64,000 nt of DNA, from contig NZ_JACDNP010000003.1 in NCBI RefSeq assembly GCF_013839425.1, positions 1-64,000 on the forward strand, written 5' to 3'. The notes under the pieces were generated by a model that saw only the letters and a program-made list of their open reading frames with translations, had not been told where the DNA came from and made no database searches. Positions 51,649 to 60,165 of the stretch are shown in pieces. Source of the stretch: Halorhabdus salina. GTDB taxonomy: Archaea > Halobacteriota > Halobacteria > Halobacteriales > Haloarculaceae. Every line of letters starts with the position of its first letter. Within the stretch, counting starts at the first letter, position 1. A program made the translations under genes and the position numbers.

Positions 51649-53840
51649 GTGTCGACCGAGACGTCCGTGATCTCGAAGCGCGCACCGCCGTCGGAACTCT
51701 CAGTCACGGCGATGTCCCAGCCGTGGGCAACGGCGAGCTGGCGAACGCTCGCGAGACCGAACCCGGTTCCATCCTCGGCCGTCGAAACTCCCGCCTCGAA
51801 AACCCGTTCTCGGTTCGATTCTGGCACACCTGGTCCGTCATCCTCGACGTAGAACCCGGCGCCCGTCGCCAGCGCGCCCACCGTTACTGTCACGTCCGGC
51901 CCCGCATGTTCGAGCGCGTTCTTGAACAAGTTCTCGAAAAGCCGCTCCAGTGCGCCTCGGTCGGCCTGGATCGGCACGTCGTTCTCGATCGTGAGGGTGG
52001 CCTCACCCGGGGACAGCGACTCCCAAACTGGACGTGTTGCGTCGTCGAGACTGACGGATTCGACCTCGGAGACGAGTTCGCCCTCGCGCATCACTGTCGA
52101 GAGGTCACCCAGCAGTGTCTCCATGCGTTCGAGGGCGCGTTCCGCCGCCTCGAAGTGTTCCTCGTCGCCAGTTTCGGCGGCGAGTTCGAGTCGCCCTCTG
52201 GCCGTCTGTAGTGGCGTCCGAAGGTCGTGAGAGACGACGCTCCCGAAGTGTTCGAACTGTTCGAGCTGTCGCTGGAGTTGCCGTTCGCGCCGCTTGCGCT
52301 CGCTAATGTCGCGTCCGACGCCGGCGACGTAGACAGTGCCTTCTTCATCGGTCAGGCGGCGCTTTCGGAACTCGAATGGAATTGTTCGGCCGTCTTTCCG
52401 GACGAGTTCCGCCTCGATCGTCGAGGACCCCTCGAGGAACGCCGCTTCGATGTCCGCACGGATTGCCGCACGATCTTCCGCAGGGAACAACTCCAGTGCG
52501 TCCATCGAAAGCAACTCGTCCTCCTCGTAGCCGGTCTTTTCGACTGCCTGTTCGGTAACCCGGACGATCTCACCGTCCTCGTTCAGGACGTAGAAGACGT
52601 CATCGAGGACGTCCAGGGATTCTTCCAGAAACGCTCGGTCGCGTTCGGTTGATCGCCTGGTCTCTCGCTGGTCGGAGACGTCCCGCATCACCTGCAGGAA
52701 CCCTTCGTGTGTTCCGTCTTCGTCGAAGACTGCACTCGTCGTCACGTCCGCCCAGAATTTTGCCCCGTCTGCCCGGACGCGCCAGCCCCCGTTTTCGACG
52801 GCTCCCTCGGCGAATGCCTCGTCCATCATTTCCTCGGGGACGGCCGCCTCACGCTTGTCATCGGGATAGAACGTGGCGACGTGTTCGCCCAGGATGGCCT
52901 GACTGTCGTAGCCCAGCAGTCGCTCGGCCCCTTCGTTCCAGCTCGTGACGAACCCGTCCGGGTCGAGGCTCACGATCGCGTATCCCTCGACGGCGTCGAC
53001 GAACCGCTCGAATCGCTGACGTTCCCGTCGCAACGTCTGTTCTTGTCGCTTTTCCTCGGTGATGTCGTCGACGTGACAGAGCATCGTCCCGGTATCGGTC
53101 ATCGCCAGCGCGTGATCGACGATCACTCGCTCGCCGTCGGCGCGAACGTTGACAGTTTCGCCCGACCACGCCCCTTTTTCGGGCACGGCCGGCAGGATCT
53201 CCTCGTAGACCTGCTCGACGTGCTCGTCGGGGTATAGTTTCTCCCAGTGTTCGCCTTTCAGGTCCGCCGGTTCGTACCCGAACGTTTCGGCGTAGGCGTC
53301 GTTGACGTACAGGAACGTCCCCTCCTCGTCGATGAATGAGATCCCTTCCCGCGCCGTTTCGATCGCTTTGAACGCGTGTTCGACCTCTCGTTCCGCGTAG
53401 TACTGCCGCGTTGCGTCTTCGATTCGGTTGGCCAACACGGCGTACTGATCGGTGCCGCTCTGTTTGCGGATGTAGTCGGTGACGCCAGCCGAGATTGCCT
53501 CGCTTGCGATCCCCTCATCGCCTTTGCCCGTGAACAGAATAAACGGGAGGTCTGGCCGCTGTTCACGGACGGCGTCGAGCAAATCCAGGCCGGTCGCCCG
53601 CTCCATGTCGTAGTCGCTGACGACGCAGTCGATGGGTTCCGTCTCGACCCGTTCGAGGGCCTGAGAGACGTTCCCCGCAGTCAGCACCTCGATCGCGTCG
53701 CCCTCCCGTTCGAGGTAGATCGCGACCATCTCGGCGTACTCCTGGTCGTCGTCGACGTGGAGAACGGTGATCCGATCTGCGTCCCGGAGTAGCCCAGCCG
53801 TGGCACGCAAGTCCGGCGGATCGGCATCAGTCGTCGCCAT
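51645..53840 (-). CDS. REC-PAS hybrid histidine kinase
   Basis: The 731-residue cytoplasmic protein has an N-terminal receiver domain (about residues 22-140; VVSDYDM holds the phospho-Asp) and three PAS domains (about 155-270, 275-390 and 400-515). A HisKA domain with phospho-acceptor in FGSVVSHDLRTPLQ (about 530) precedes a HATPase (NLFKNALEHAG, VEDDGPGVP, GTGFGLASVRQLA). There are no membrane helices, so it should sense internal cues. The start at 53840 removes eight non-conserved residues. Confidence 0.9.
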   Translation of the reverse strand: MATTDADPPDLRATAGLLRDADRITVLHVDDDQEYAEMVAIYLEREGDAIEVLTAGNVSQALERVETEPIDCVVSDYDMERATGLDLLDAVREQRPDLPFILFTGKGDEGIASEAISAGVTDYIRKQSGTDQYAVLANRIEDATRQYYAEREVEHAFKAIETAREGISFIDEEGTFLYVNDAYAETFGYEPADLKGEHWEKLYPDEHVEQVYEEILPAVPEKGAWSGETVNVRADGERVIVDHALAMTDTGTMLCHVDDITEEKRQEQTLRRERQRFERFVDAVEGYAIVSLDPDGFVTSWNEGAERLLGYDSQAILGEHVATFYPDDKREAAVPEEMMDEAFAEGAVENGGWRVRADGAKFWADVTTSAVFDEDGTHEGFLQVMRDVSDQRETRRSTERDRAFLEESLDVLDDVFYVLNEDGEIVRVTEQAVEKTGYEEDELLSMDALELFPAEDRAAIRADIEAAFLEGSSTIEAELVRKDGRTIPFEFRKRRLTDEEGTVYVAGVGRDISERKRRERQLQRQLEQFEHFGSVVSHDLRTPLQTARGRLELAAETGDEEHFEAAERALERMETLLGDLSTVMREGELVSEVESVSLDDATRPVWESLSPGEATLTIENDVPIQADRGALERLFENLFKNALEHAGPDVTVTVGALATGAGFYVEDDGPGVPESNRERVFEAGVSTAEDGTGFGLASVRQLAVAHGWDIAVTESSDGGARFEITDVSVDT

Positions 53841-53949
53841 ACCCGCTGTAGGGCCAGGACCCAAAAATGTGTTGCCCAGTCACACGCGCCGCTGTTGGCT
53901 CTTGATGGGCCTCGGCACGCTTTTGCCACCGCGAGTCGAAAGTCGCCCC

Positions 53950-54885
53950 ATGCGCGCTGAGGAGATTCATCCGCAGGCCCGTGCCGTCGTTGATCGCCAG
54001 CGACGGCTCGGTCTGCCACCGATTTCCCGGTACGATCGCCGACTGATCCGGGCGCTCGAACGTGTCGGGACGTGGCTTGGCAACCGGGAGCAGCCAGCGG
54101 TCGGGGCGACGACTGACGGCGCGATTCCCGGTCCCGAGGGCGAGGTTCCCGTTCGAGTCTACCAGCCGGACGAACCGGGGCCGTATCCGACACTCGTGTA
54201 CTTCCACGGTGGGGGATTCGTCTTTGGCAGCATCGCCACGCACGATACACTCTGTCGACGACTCACCCGGGAAACCGGTGCTGTCGTCGTCTCCGTCGAG
54301 TACCGACTCGCACCCGAACACCCGTTTCCCGCGGCCGTCGAGGACGCCTTCGCTGCCACCCAGTGGGCGGCCGAACACCCGGATCGGCTGGATTCTGACG
54401 GGAGTTTGGTGGTGGCCGGCGACAGTGCAGGTGGGGCCCTGGCCGCCGGAACGGCTCTCCTAGCCCGGGACCGGGGCGGCCCCGAGATCGACTCCCAGAT
54501 CCTGTTCTATCCAGGGGTCGGGTTCCGCGAAGAGCAGCACTCAGTCACGCAAAACGACGGCATCGTCCTCGCTTCTGAGGATCTGGTGTGGTTCCAGGAG
54601 TGTTATTACGAGAGCGACCTCGACAGTCACAACCCCTACGCCGATCCGACCCACGCTCGTGATCTGGGTGGCGTCGCGCCGGCGACAGTCGTCACGGCCG
54701 GGTTCGATCCACTCCGGGACGGCGGGATCGAGTACGCCGAACGACTCGAAGCCGACGGCGTCGCCGTCACACACCGTCATGAGGACGACATGATTCACGG
54801 CTTTGCGACCGCGGACATCGACCGTGCGAAGACGATCGTCCAGGACGTGGCGGCCGATATGCACGACACACTGGGGACGGAATGA
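53950..54885 (+). CDS. Alpha/beta hydrolase (HSL/GDXG esterase family)
   Basis: The 311-residue protein is a carboxylesterase/lipase of the hormone-sensitive lipase type. The oxyanion motif YFHGGGF is at about residues 86-92. The nucleophile is in GDSAGG near residue 158, the acid in FDPLRDGG and the base in DMIHGFA. The substrate is unknown. A 14-base direct repeat begins in its last codons and recurs 35 bases downstream. Confidence 0.9.
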   Translation: MRAEEIHPQARAVVDRQRRLGLPPISRYDRRLIRALERVGTWLGNREQPAVGATTDGAIPGPEGEVPVRVYQPDEPGPYPTLVYFHGGGFVFGSIATHDTLCRRLTRETGAVVVSVEYRLAPEHPFPAAVEDAFAATQWAAEHPDRLDSDGSLVVAGDSAGGALAAGTALLARDRGGPEIDSQILFYPGVGFREEQHSVTQNDGIVLASEDLVWFQECYYESDLDSHNPYADPTHARDLGGVAPATVVTAGFDPLRDGGIEYAERLEADGVAVTHRHEDDMIHGFATADIDRAKTIVQDVAADMHDTLGTE

Positions 54886-54922
54886 CGACCGATTTGCAGA
54901 CCGCGCTCGGGACGGAATGACG
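54874..54922 (+). repeat. 14-base direct repeat at the esterase stop codon
   Basis: GGGACGGAATGACG occurs at 54874-54887, including the TGA stop, and again at 54909-54922. This may be a small local duplication. Confidence 0.5.
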
Positions 54923-54979
54923 GCGGTTTTCGGGGCCACGTGACCGAACAGTTTTCCGGGTGCCTGTCCCACTCGGCAT

Positions 54980-55858
54980 ATGCTCCGGCTGGCGGTCTCG
55001 ACGCAAGCCGAGACCTACGAACGCATGCGGGATCCGCTTGCTGACCGCGATATCGAGGTGGTGCCGATTCGAACCGACGAGCGGACCGTCCCACTCGGTC
55101 GCGATCCGTTTCCCGACGTGGACGTGGGCTATGTCTTCCCCCCGCGACTGATGGAAGGCGGCGTCGCGGTGGCTTCCCTTAACGTGCCGTGGGTAAACGA
55201 CCGCGCGTGCGTGCTGCGCTCACGCAACAAGGCGGAGACGCTGGCCCGACTCGATGCTGCCGGGCTACCGACGCCGGAGACCACGCTCGTCTCTAACCCC
55301 GTCGATCGCGAGGCTCTCGAATCCGTCTTCGAGCAGTTCGACCCACCCGTCGTGGTCAAACCTAATTCGACGACTCGGGGGACTGGGGTGACGCTGGCCC
55401 ACGACCTGGATTCCTTCCTGGGTATCTGTGATTATCTGGATCTCGTCCACGACTACCGGGCAACTGGCGATCGTTCCTTCCTTGTCCAGGAGTTTCTCGC
55501 GGACGCGACGGATTATCGTGTGATGGTCCTCAATGGCGAGTACGTCGGTGCCGTCGAGCGCCGGCTGGACGACGCTTCCGGGGGCCATTGGAAGCACAAC
55601 GTTCACCGCGGCGCGACCGCCCAGGCCGTCGATCTGACGGACCAATACCGTCGACTCGCCGAACAGGCCGCCTCGGCGATGGACATTCCCATCGTCGGTA
55701 TCGACTTGCTCGTGACGGCCGACAGCGCCGTCATTACAGAGACGAACGCCCGGCCGACGATTGACGACGCCGATAAATACGTTGCTGGTTTCTGGGACCG
55801 TATTGCCGATATTGTCCGTCGAACCGCCAGGCTGCCGTCCGGTTCTGAACGCGAGTAA
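54980..55858 (+). CDS. RimK-type ATP-grasp ligase
   Basis: The 292-residue protein has an ATP-grasp fold of the RimK/LysX group. VVVKPNSTTRGTGVTL (about residues 124-139) is the ATP-binding loop, VQEFLADATDYRVMVLNGEY (about 170-189) follows, and the metal site lies in ITETNARPTIDDADKY. Such enzymes join an amino acid or amine to a carboxylate. The substrate cannot be read from the sequence. Confidence 0.85.
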   Translation: MLRLAVSTQAETYERMRDPLADRDIEVVPIRTDERTVPLGRDPFPDVDVGYVFPPRLMEGGVAVASLNVPWVNDRACVLRSRNKAETLARLDAAGLPTPETTLVSNPVDREALESVFEQFDPPVVVKPNSTTRGTGVTLAHDLDSFLGICDYLDLVHDYRATGDRSFLVQEFLADATDYRVMVLNGEYVGAVERRLDDASGGHWKHNVHRGATAQAVDLTDQYRRLAEQAASAMDIPIVGIDLLVTADSAVITETNARPTIDDADKYVAGFWDRIADIVRRTARLPSGSERE

Positions 55859-56020
55859 CGTCACTGCTGTCTTCATTTGCTTCTCCGAAGTGCCTTCGTG
55901 GGAAACATATGGAAACTGCCATATCTTTTGTGGTGGTTGGTACCAATTGATATATTGCAATCCGGTCTATCGAGCAGCTAGTGTCCTGTGGTATAGACAG
56001 GTGATATTTTGTTACAAAAA

Positions 56021-56030
56021 CATTATTATA
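56021..56030 (+). promoter_or_regulatory. TATA box of the zinc-ribbon microprotein
   Basis: CATTATTATA lies about 27 bases before the ATG at 56055, the spacing of a leaderless transcript. Confidence 0.6.
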
Positions 56031-56054
56031 GACCGTGTACAACTAGTTGATGCT

Positions 56055-56192
56055 ATGTCCGCAGTGGAACTGCATCAGTGTCCGGCGTGTGGAAGCGACG
56101 AGAAACAGAAGGTGGGTCAGGATTCGGTACCCGGAGGTACCGACTGGCGCCATTATGAGTGTCTGTCCTGTGGCTACGAATGGCGTGTTTGA
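56055..56192 (+). CDS. 45-residue zinc-ribbon protein
   Basis: The tiny protein holds two CxxC pairs, HQCPACGSDEKQKVG and YECLSCGYEWRV, forming a TFIIS/RPA12-like ribbon. A perfectly spaced TATA box supports it as a real leaderless gene. Haloarchaeal genomes encode many such zinc microproteins. The role is unknown; nucleic-acid binding is possible. Confidence 0.7.
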   Translation: MSAVELHQCPACGSDEKQKVGQDSVPGGTDWRHYECLSCGYEWRV

Positions 56193-56238
56193 TCGCCTGG
56201 TGTCGCCATTTTGACGCCTATACAAAGACCGAACAGCG

Positions 56239-56634
56239 TCAAGAGAGATCAATGTCCGCTGAGTCGTCGCCTGTCTCGAACGTAACTTCTAGAATACCGT
56301 TGTTGTAACTCGCTTCGGCCGTGTGCTCATCGACTCGGGTCGGCAGTTGGACCCGCTCGTGGTATTCCCGTTGATCGCCAGCAGCATCGATTGTGAGTCG
56401 CTCGCCATCACACTTGAGGTCGATCGCGTCCTTCGAGACACCCGGCAAGTCAGCGACAACACGCAGTCGCTCGTCCTCTTCGTAGACATCGAGATGGACG
56501 TCGTTCGTCGTCGCTGACTCGCCCTCGCGGCGTTCGACGTGCATGTCGAATTCCCCACTCGTCATGTCGTTCATCATCCGCTCAAGCTCGCGAAAGAAAT
56601 CGTTGAACGGGTCGTCGCGGTCGTCTCTTCGCAT
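56239..56634 (-). CDS. hsp20: Hsp20/alpha-crystallin small heat-shock protein
   Basis: The 131-residue protein has a short N-terminus (FNDFFRELERMMNDMTSGEF) and an alpha-crystallin domain from about residue 45 (VHLDVYEEDERLRVVADLPG), ending with NNGILEVTF, the conserved end of the domain. It is an ATP-independent chaperone that holds unfolding proteins. A TATA-like CTTTTGAT lies about 28 bases upstream of the ATG at 56634. Confidence 0.93.
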   Translation of the reverse strand: MRRDDRDDPFNDFFRELERMMNDMTSGEFDMHVERREGESATTNDVHLDVYEEDERLRVVADLPGVSKDAIDLKCDGERLTIDAAGDQREYHERVQLPTRVDEHTAEASYNNGILEVTFETGDDSADIDLS

Positions 56635-56856
56635 GCCTCTCAATTGGGCCGAACGCATCAAAAGCCTTCTGAACGGCGAAATATCCGTCAGTTGTTGTCT
56701 CCTCGAATTCGATTGCACGTACGTTCGTCTGTCGGTGCATATCGTGATATATACCGCCTTCACGAGTATCGATCGTGAGATACTCATCTTTCACTTCGCC
56801 ATATCGAAAAACATTTACTCAATGTTGCCGCTACCTTCATACGGAGCTATACTACT

Positions 56857-57867
56857 ATGAGTGCAAGCGATCCGGTCCGCATCGGGATCAACGGCTACGG
56901 TCGAATCGGCCGCTGTACCCTCCGTGCTGCCCTCGAGAATGACGATGTCCAGATCGTCGGTATCAACGACGTGATGGACTTCGAGAAGATGGAATATCTG
57001 ACGAAGTACGACAGTGCGCTGGGCACGCTCCCGTACGACGTCGACCTCGACGGCGATACGCTGGTCGTCGACGACGAGGAGATCGACCTCCTCAACGTCC
57101 AGAGCCCCGAGGAACTTCCCTGGGACTCGCTGGATGTCGACGTCGCCATCGAGTCCACCGGTATCTTCCGGACGAAGGACGAGGCGAGTGCCCACCTCGA
57201 CGCCGGCGCGGAGAAAGCGCTGATCTCCGCACCGCCGAAGGGTGACAAGCCCGTCCCGCAGTTCGTCTACGGTGTCAACGACGACGAGTACGACGGCGAG
57301 GACATCGTCTCCGCCGCTTCGTGTACCACGAACAGCGTCTCGCCGCCGATGTACGTCCTGCTGGAGGAGTTCGGCGTCGACGCTGCCGAAATGACCACGA
57401 TCCACGCCTACACGGGCAGCCAGGCCATCGTCGACGGCCCCAAGTCCAAGACCCGGCGTGGCCGCGCGGCCGCCGAGAACATCGTCCCGACGACGACTGG
57501 TGCCTCGACGGCGACGCCCCAGATCCTGCCCGAACTGCAGGGCAAGTTCGAAGCGATGGCGATCCGTGTTCCGGTGCCGAGCGGATCGATCACCGAGATT
57601 GTCGTCGACCTGCCCGGCAACCCGGGCGTCGATGAGATCAACGACGCGATGGTCGAGTACTCCGAAGGCGAACTCGACGGCGCAATGGGTGTCATCGACG
57701 ATCCGATCGTCTCGCGTGACGTCATCGGCCGACACAACGGCTCTGCCGTCGACCTGGGCAAGACCTCGACCGTCCAGGACGGCAAGCTTGCGAAGATCTT
57801 CGCCTGGTACGACAACGAGATGGGCTATACGTCCCAGATGATGCGCCTGGCCGAAGACATCGTCTGA
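56857..57867 (+). CDS. gap: Glyceraldehyde-3-phosphate dehydrogenase, type I
   Basis: The 336-residue enzyme is the bacterial/eukaryotic type I GAPDH, not the typical archaeal type II. It has the Rossmann motif GINGYGRIGRCTLRAAL (residues 10-26), the catalytic cysteine in AASCTTNSVSPP (about 150-161), HAYTGSQ and WYDNEMGYT. Haloarchaea are known to use this type for glycolysis. It precedes pgk by 70 bases, forming a lower-glycolysis pair. Confidence 0.96.
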   Translation: MSASDPVRIGINGYGRIGRCTLRAALENDDVQIVGINDVMDFEKMEYLTKYDSALGTLPYDVDLDGDTLVVDDEEIDLLNVQSPEELPWDSLDVDVAIESTGIFRTKDEASAHLDAGAEKALISAPPKGDKPVPQFVYGVNDDEYDGEDIVSAASCTTNSVSPPMYVLLEEFGVDAAEMTTIHAYTGSQAIVDGPKSKTRRGRAAAENIVPTTTGASTATPQILPELQGKFEAMAIRVPVPSGSITEIVVDLPGNPGVDEINDAMVEYSEGELDGAMGVIDDPIVSRDVIGRHNGSAVDLGKTSTVQDGKLAKIFAWYDNEMGYTSQMMRLAEDIV

Positions 57868-57937
57868 TCATCGGATCCATCCCTCCCCCGTCGTGTACAG
57901 GGACGCAATTTCTTTCAGAACACGAAACCCACCAATC

Positions 57938-59161
57938 ATGGCTGCATTCAACACGCTTGATGACCTCGCAGATGGACAGCGCGTCCTGGTTCGCGTCGAC
58001 CTCAACTCACCGGTCGAGGACGGCGTCGTTCAGGACAACCACCGCTTCGATCGCTACGCCGAAACGGTCCGGGAACTCGCCGATCGGGACAACAAAGTCG
58101 TCCTGATGGCCCACCAGGGCCGACCTGGCCGCGACGACTTCGTTTCCCTCGACCAACACGCCGAAATTCTCGAGGAGTACGTCGGCAAGGATATCCAATT
58201 TATCGAAGACACCGTCGGCGACGACGCCATCGACGCCATCGAGGCTCTCGAAGCGGGTGAGATCCTCCTGCTGGAGAACACCCGGATGGTCGACGACGAA
58301 CTGCCCGAGAAGGCCCCCGAAGAACACGCCGAGAGCGACTTCGTGAAGACCCTCTCGCCGTACTTCGATGCCTTCGTGAACGACGCTTACTCGGCGGCCC
58401 ACCGTGCCCACGCCTCGACGGTCGGGTTCGCGCTGGCACTGCCCGCCTACGCGGGCCGCGTGATGGAAGCCGAGTACGAGTACAACACGGGCGTCGCCGA
58501 GCGCGCCCGCGAGACCGAGGGCCAGGTCACGATGGTTCTGGGTGGCAACAAGAGCGAGGACGTTATCAGCGTCGTCAACAATCTGGGCGACGCCATCGAC
58601 ACGTTCCTCATCGGCGGCCTGCCCGGCGAACTGTTCCTCCGCGCGGAAGGCAAGCCCGTCGGGTACGACGTCGGCGGGATGGACCTGCTTGACGACCAGT
58701 GGGCCGAGACCAAAGACACGCTCGAGGATCTGGTCGCGAACCGCCGCGACGAGTTCGAACTTCCGGTCGACTTCGCCTACGAGAACGACGACGGCGAACG
58801 CGCTGAAATCGCTCTCGACGACATCGAGGAGAAGGAGACGGGCTACCTCGACATCGGCCACGACACGATCGATTCGTACGTGCCCATCATCGAGGAGAGC
58901 GAGGCCGTCTTCGTGAAGGGCGCGGTCGGCGTCTTCGAGGACGAACGCTTCAGTGATGGCACGGTCGAACTTATCGACGCGATCGGCCGGACCGATTGCT
59001 TCTCGGTGGTCGGCGGCGGTGACACCGCCCGGACGCTGTCGATGTACGGACTGAGTGAGGACAACTACGACCACATCTCCATCGCCGGCGGTGCGTACCT
59101 CAACGCCCTGACTGGCCAGGAACTGGAAGCGGCCGAAGTGCTGATCGAACAGGCCAACTAA
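57938..59161 (+). CDS. pgk: Phosphoglycerate kinase
   Basis: The 407-residue enzyme makes ATP from 1,3-bisphosphoglycerate. RVLVRVDLNSPVEDG is at residues 14-28, MAHQGRPG at about 57, FVNDAYSAAHRAHAS at about 147 and the C-terminal nucleotide loop GGGDTARTL at about 362. The ATG at 57938 is chosen because upstream codons are not conserved. It is the partner of gap. Confidence 0.96.
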   Translation: MAAFNTLDDLADGQRVLVRVDLNSPVEDGVVQDNHRFDRYAETVRELADRDNKVVLMAHQGRPGRDDFVSLDQHAEILEEYVGKDIQFIEDTVGDDAIDAIEALEAGEILLLENTRMVDDELPEKAPEEHAESDFVKTLSPYFDAFVNDAYSAAHRAHASTVGFALALPAYAGRVMEAEYEYNTGVAERARETEGQVTMVLGGNKSEDVISVVNNLGDAIDTFLIGGLPGELFLRAEGKPVGYDVGGMDLLDDQWAETKDTLEDLVANRRDEFELPVDFAYENDDGERAEIALDDIEEKETGYLDIGHDTIDSYVPIIEESEAVFVKGAVGVFEDERFSDGTVELIDAIGRTDCFSVVGGGDTARTLSMYGLSEDNYDHISIAGGAYLNALTGQELEAAEVLIEQAN

Positions 59162-59496
59162 AACTCGGCGATTCTTGCGACGCGGCTATTTCGCCTGGCT
59201 TTTTCCGGCGCTTTTCGGTGTCTATCTAGTGCTGCGTGGCCATTCGCCTTCGTCCTTCTCGGTCGTGTCGTACGTAGCGCTGTCTCTGTTTCGGTTGTTG
59301 CTCTGCTTGCGCACTCGGTTTTCACGACGCACCGTTCACTCCATATCTGGAAAATATGTAGTATTGTAACTTGACATGTTAGGTAGTTCGGTGCCGAATG
59401 ATACTTCTCGATTCTATGAGTGGCGATGGACAACAAGTCGGAAGGGACAGCGAGGGCCGGCACGTCGTGACCGAACGATATCCCACAGCAGTCCGG
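59162..59496. other. Intergenic region between convergent pgk and rdfA
   Basis: About 335 bases with no credible gene. Open frames are short and lack haloarchaeal codon bias. A T-rich stretch around 59340-59390 may serve as a terminator region. Confidence 0.4.
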
Positions 59497-60120
59497 TCAC
59501 TTGTGGCTACGCGTACAGTCACAGCCGCCCTGCTCAAGGAAGGAATTGACGTCGTATTGCGTCCCACATTCCTGGCACAACACCTGGACGCTCGCAAACA
59601 CTTCGAAGTCTTCGACATCGATTCGGTCTGTTTCGCCGAGGTTATCGATCCGGGTTTCCGTGATCGCTTCCAGCCGTGTTTGTAGACGTTGAATCGACTC
59701 TTGATCCTTCTCGATTTTCTCCTCGGCTGATGGCTGCTCGTACTCGGCGCCCCGCCACTCTTTCAGGTACGAGCGAATCGCCTGGTAGGTGACGAAATCA
59801 CGGTCGAGCTGTTCGAGATCGACACCGTTGCGTTGGAGGCGTTCACGGGCATCGGTTCGGACACCGGCGCTGACGTCCGTGTCGGTGAGGTTCCGATATA
59901 TCGTGTCGACATCGTGTTCGAGCGTGCTCATCCCTGCATCAACCAACGTCTGTGCCAAGAGTCGCTTATTGAATAGCTCGGCTAAGTCCCGTAGGCTCAG
60001 CCGTCGGTCACCATCGGCCGTCCAGCGCGATTCGAGTTCCTCGCCGAGCTCCTCTAGGGCGTACCGGTCGATCAACCGAGCCACTTTGCTCGACGGTTTG
60101 TCTGTCTGTTCATCAGCCAT
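59497..60120 (-). CDS. rdfA: Rod-determining factor RdfA family protein
   Basis: The 207-residue protein matches the haloarchaeal RdfA family. It starts KVARLIDRYALEELGEELES and has RRLSLRDLAELFNKRLL, LTDTDVSAGVRTDARERLQR and LDRDFVTYQAIRSYLKEWRG. A coiled segment (about 130-160) and a CxxC...CxC zinc-like tail (CQECGTQYD, CDCTRSHK) follow. RdfA is required for rod shape in Haloferax volcanii. It lies 45 bases after the sph gene, in the same operon. Confidence 0.88.
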   Translation of the reverse strand: MADEQTDKPSSKVARLIDRYALEELGEELESRWTADGDRRLSLRDLAELFNKRLLAQTLVDAGMSTLEHDVDTIYRNLTDTDVSAGVRTDARERLQRNGVDLEQLDRDFVTYQAIRSYLKEWRGAEYEQPSAEEKIEKDQESIQRLQTRLEAITETRIDNLGETDRIDVEDFEVFASVQVLCQECGTQYDVNSFLEQGGCDCTRSHK

Positions 60121-60165
60121 GGGTCAATTCTCGTCTATCGAACTCTAAACCCGGCGATATGGGAT

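Noticed and set aside
59398-59685. A plus-strand ORF overlapping the end of rdfA
   Set aside because: It runs antisense to the conserved RdfA C-terminus and shows no independent coding signal.
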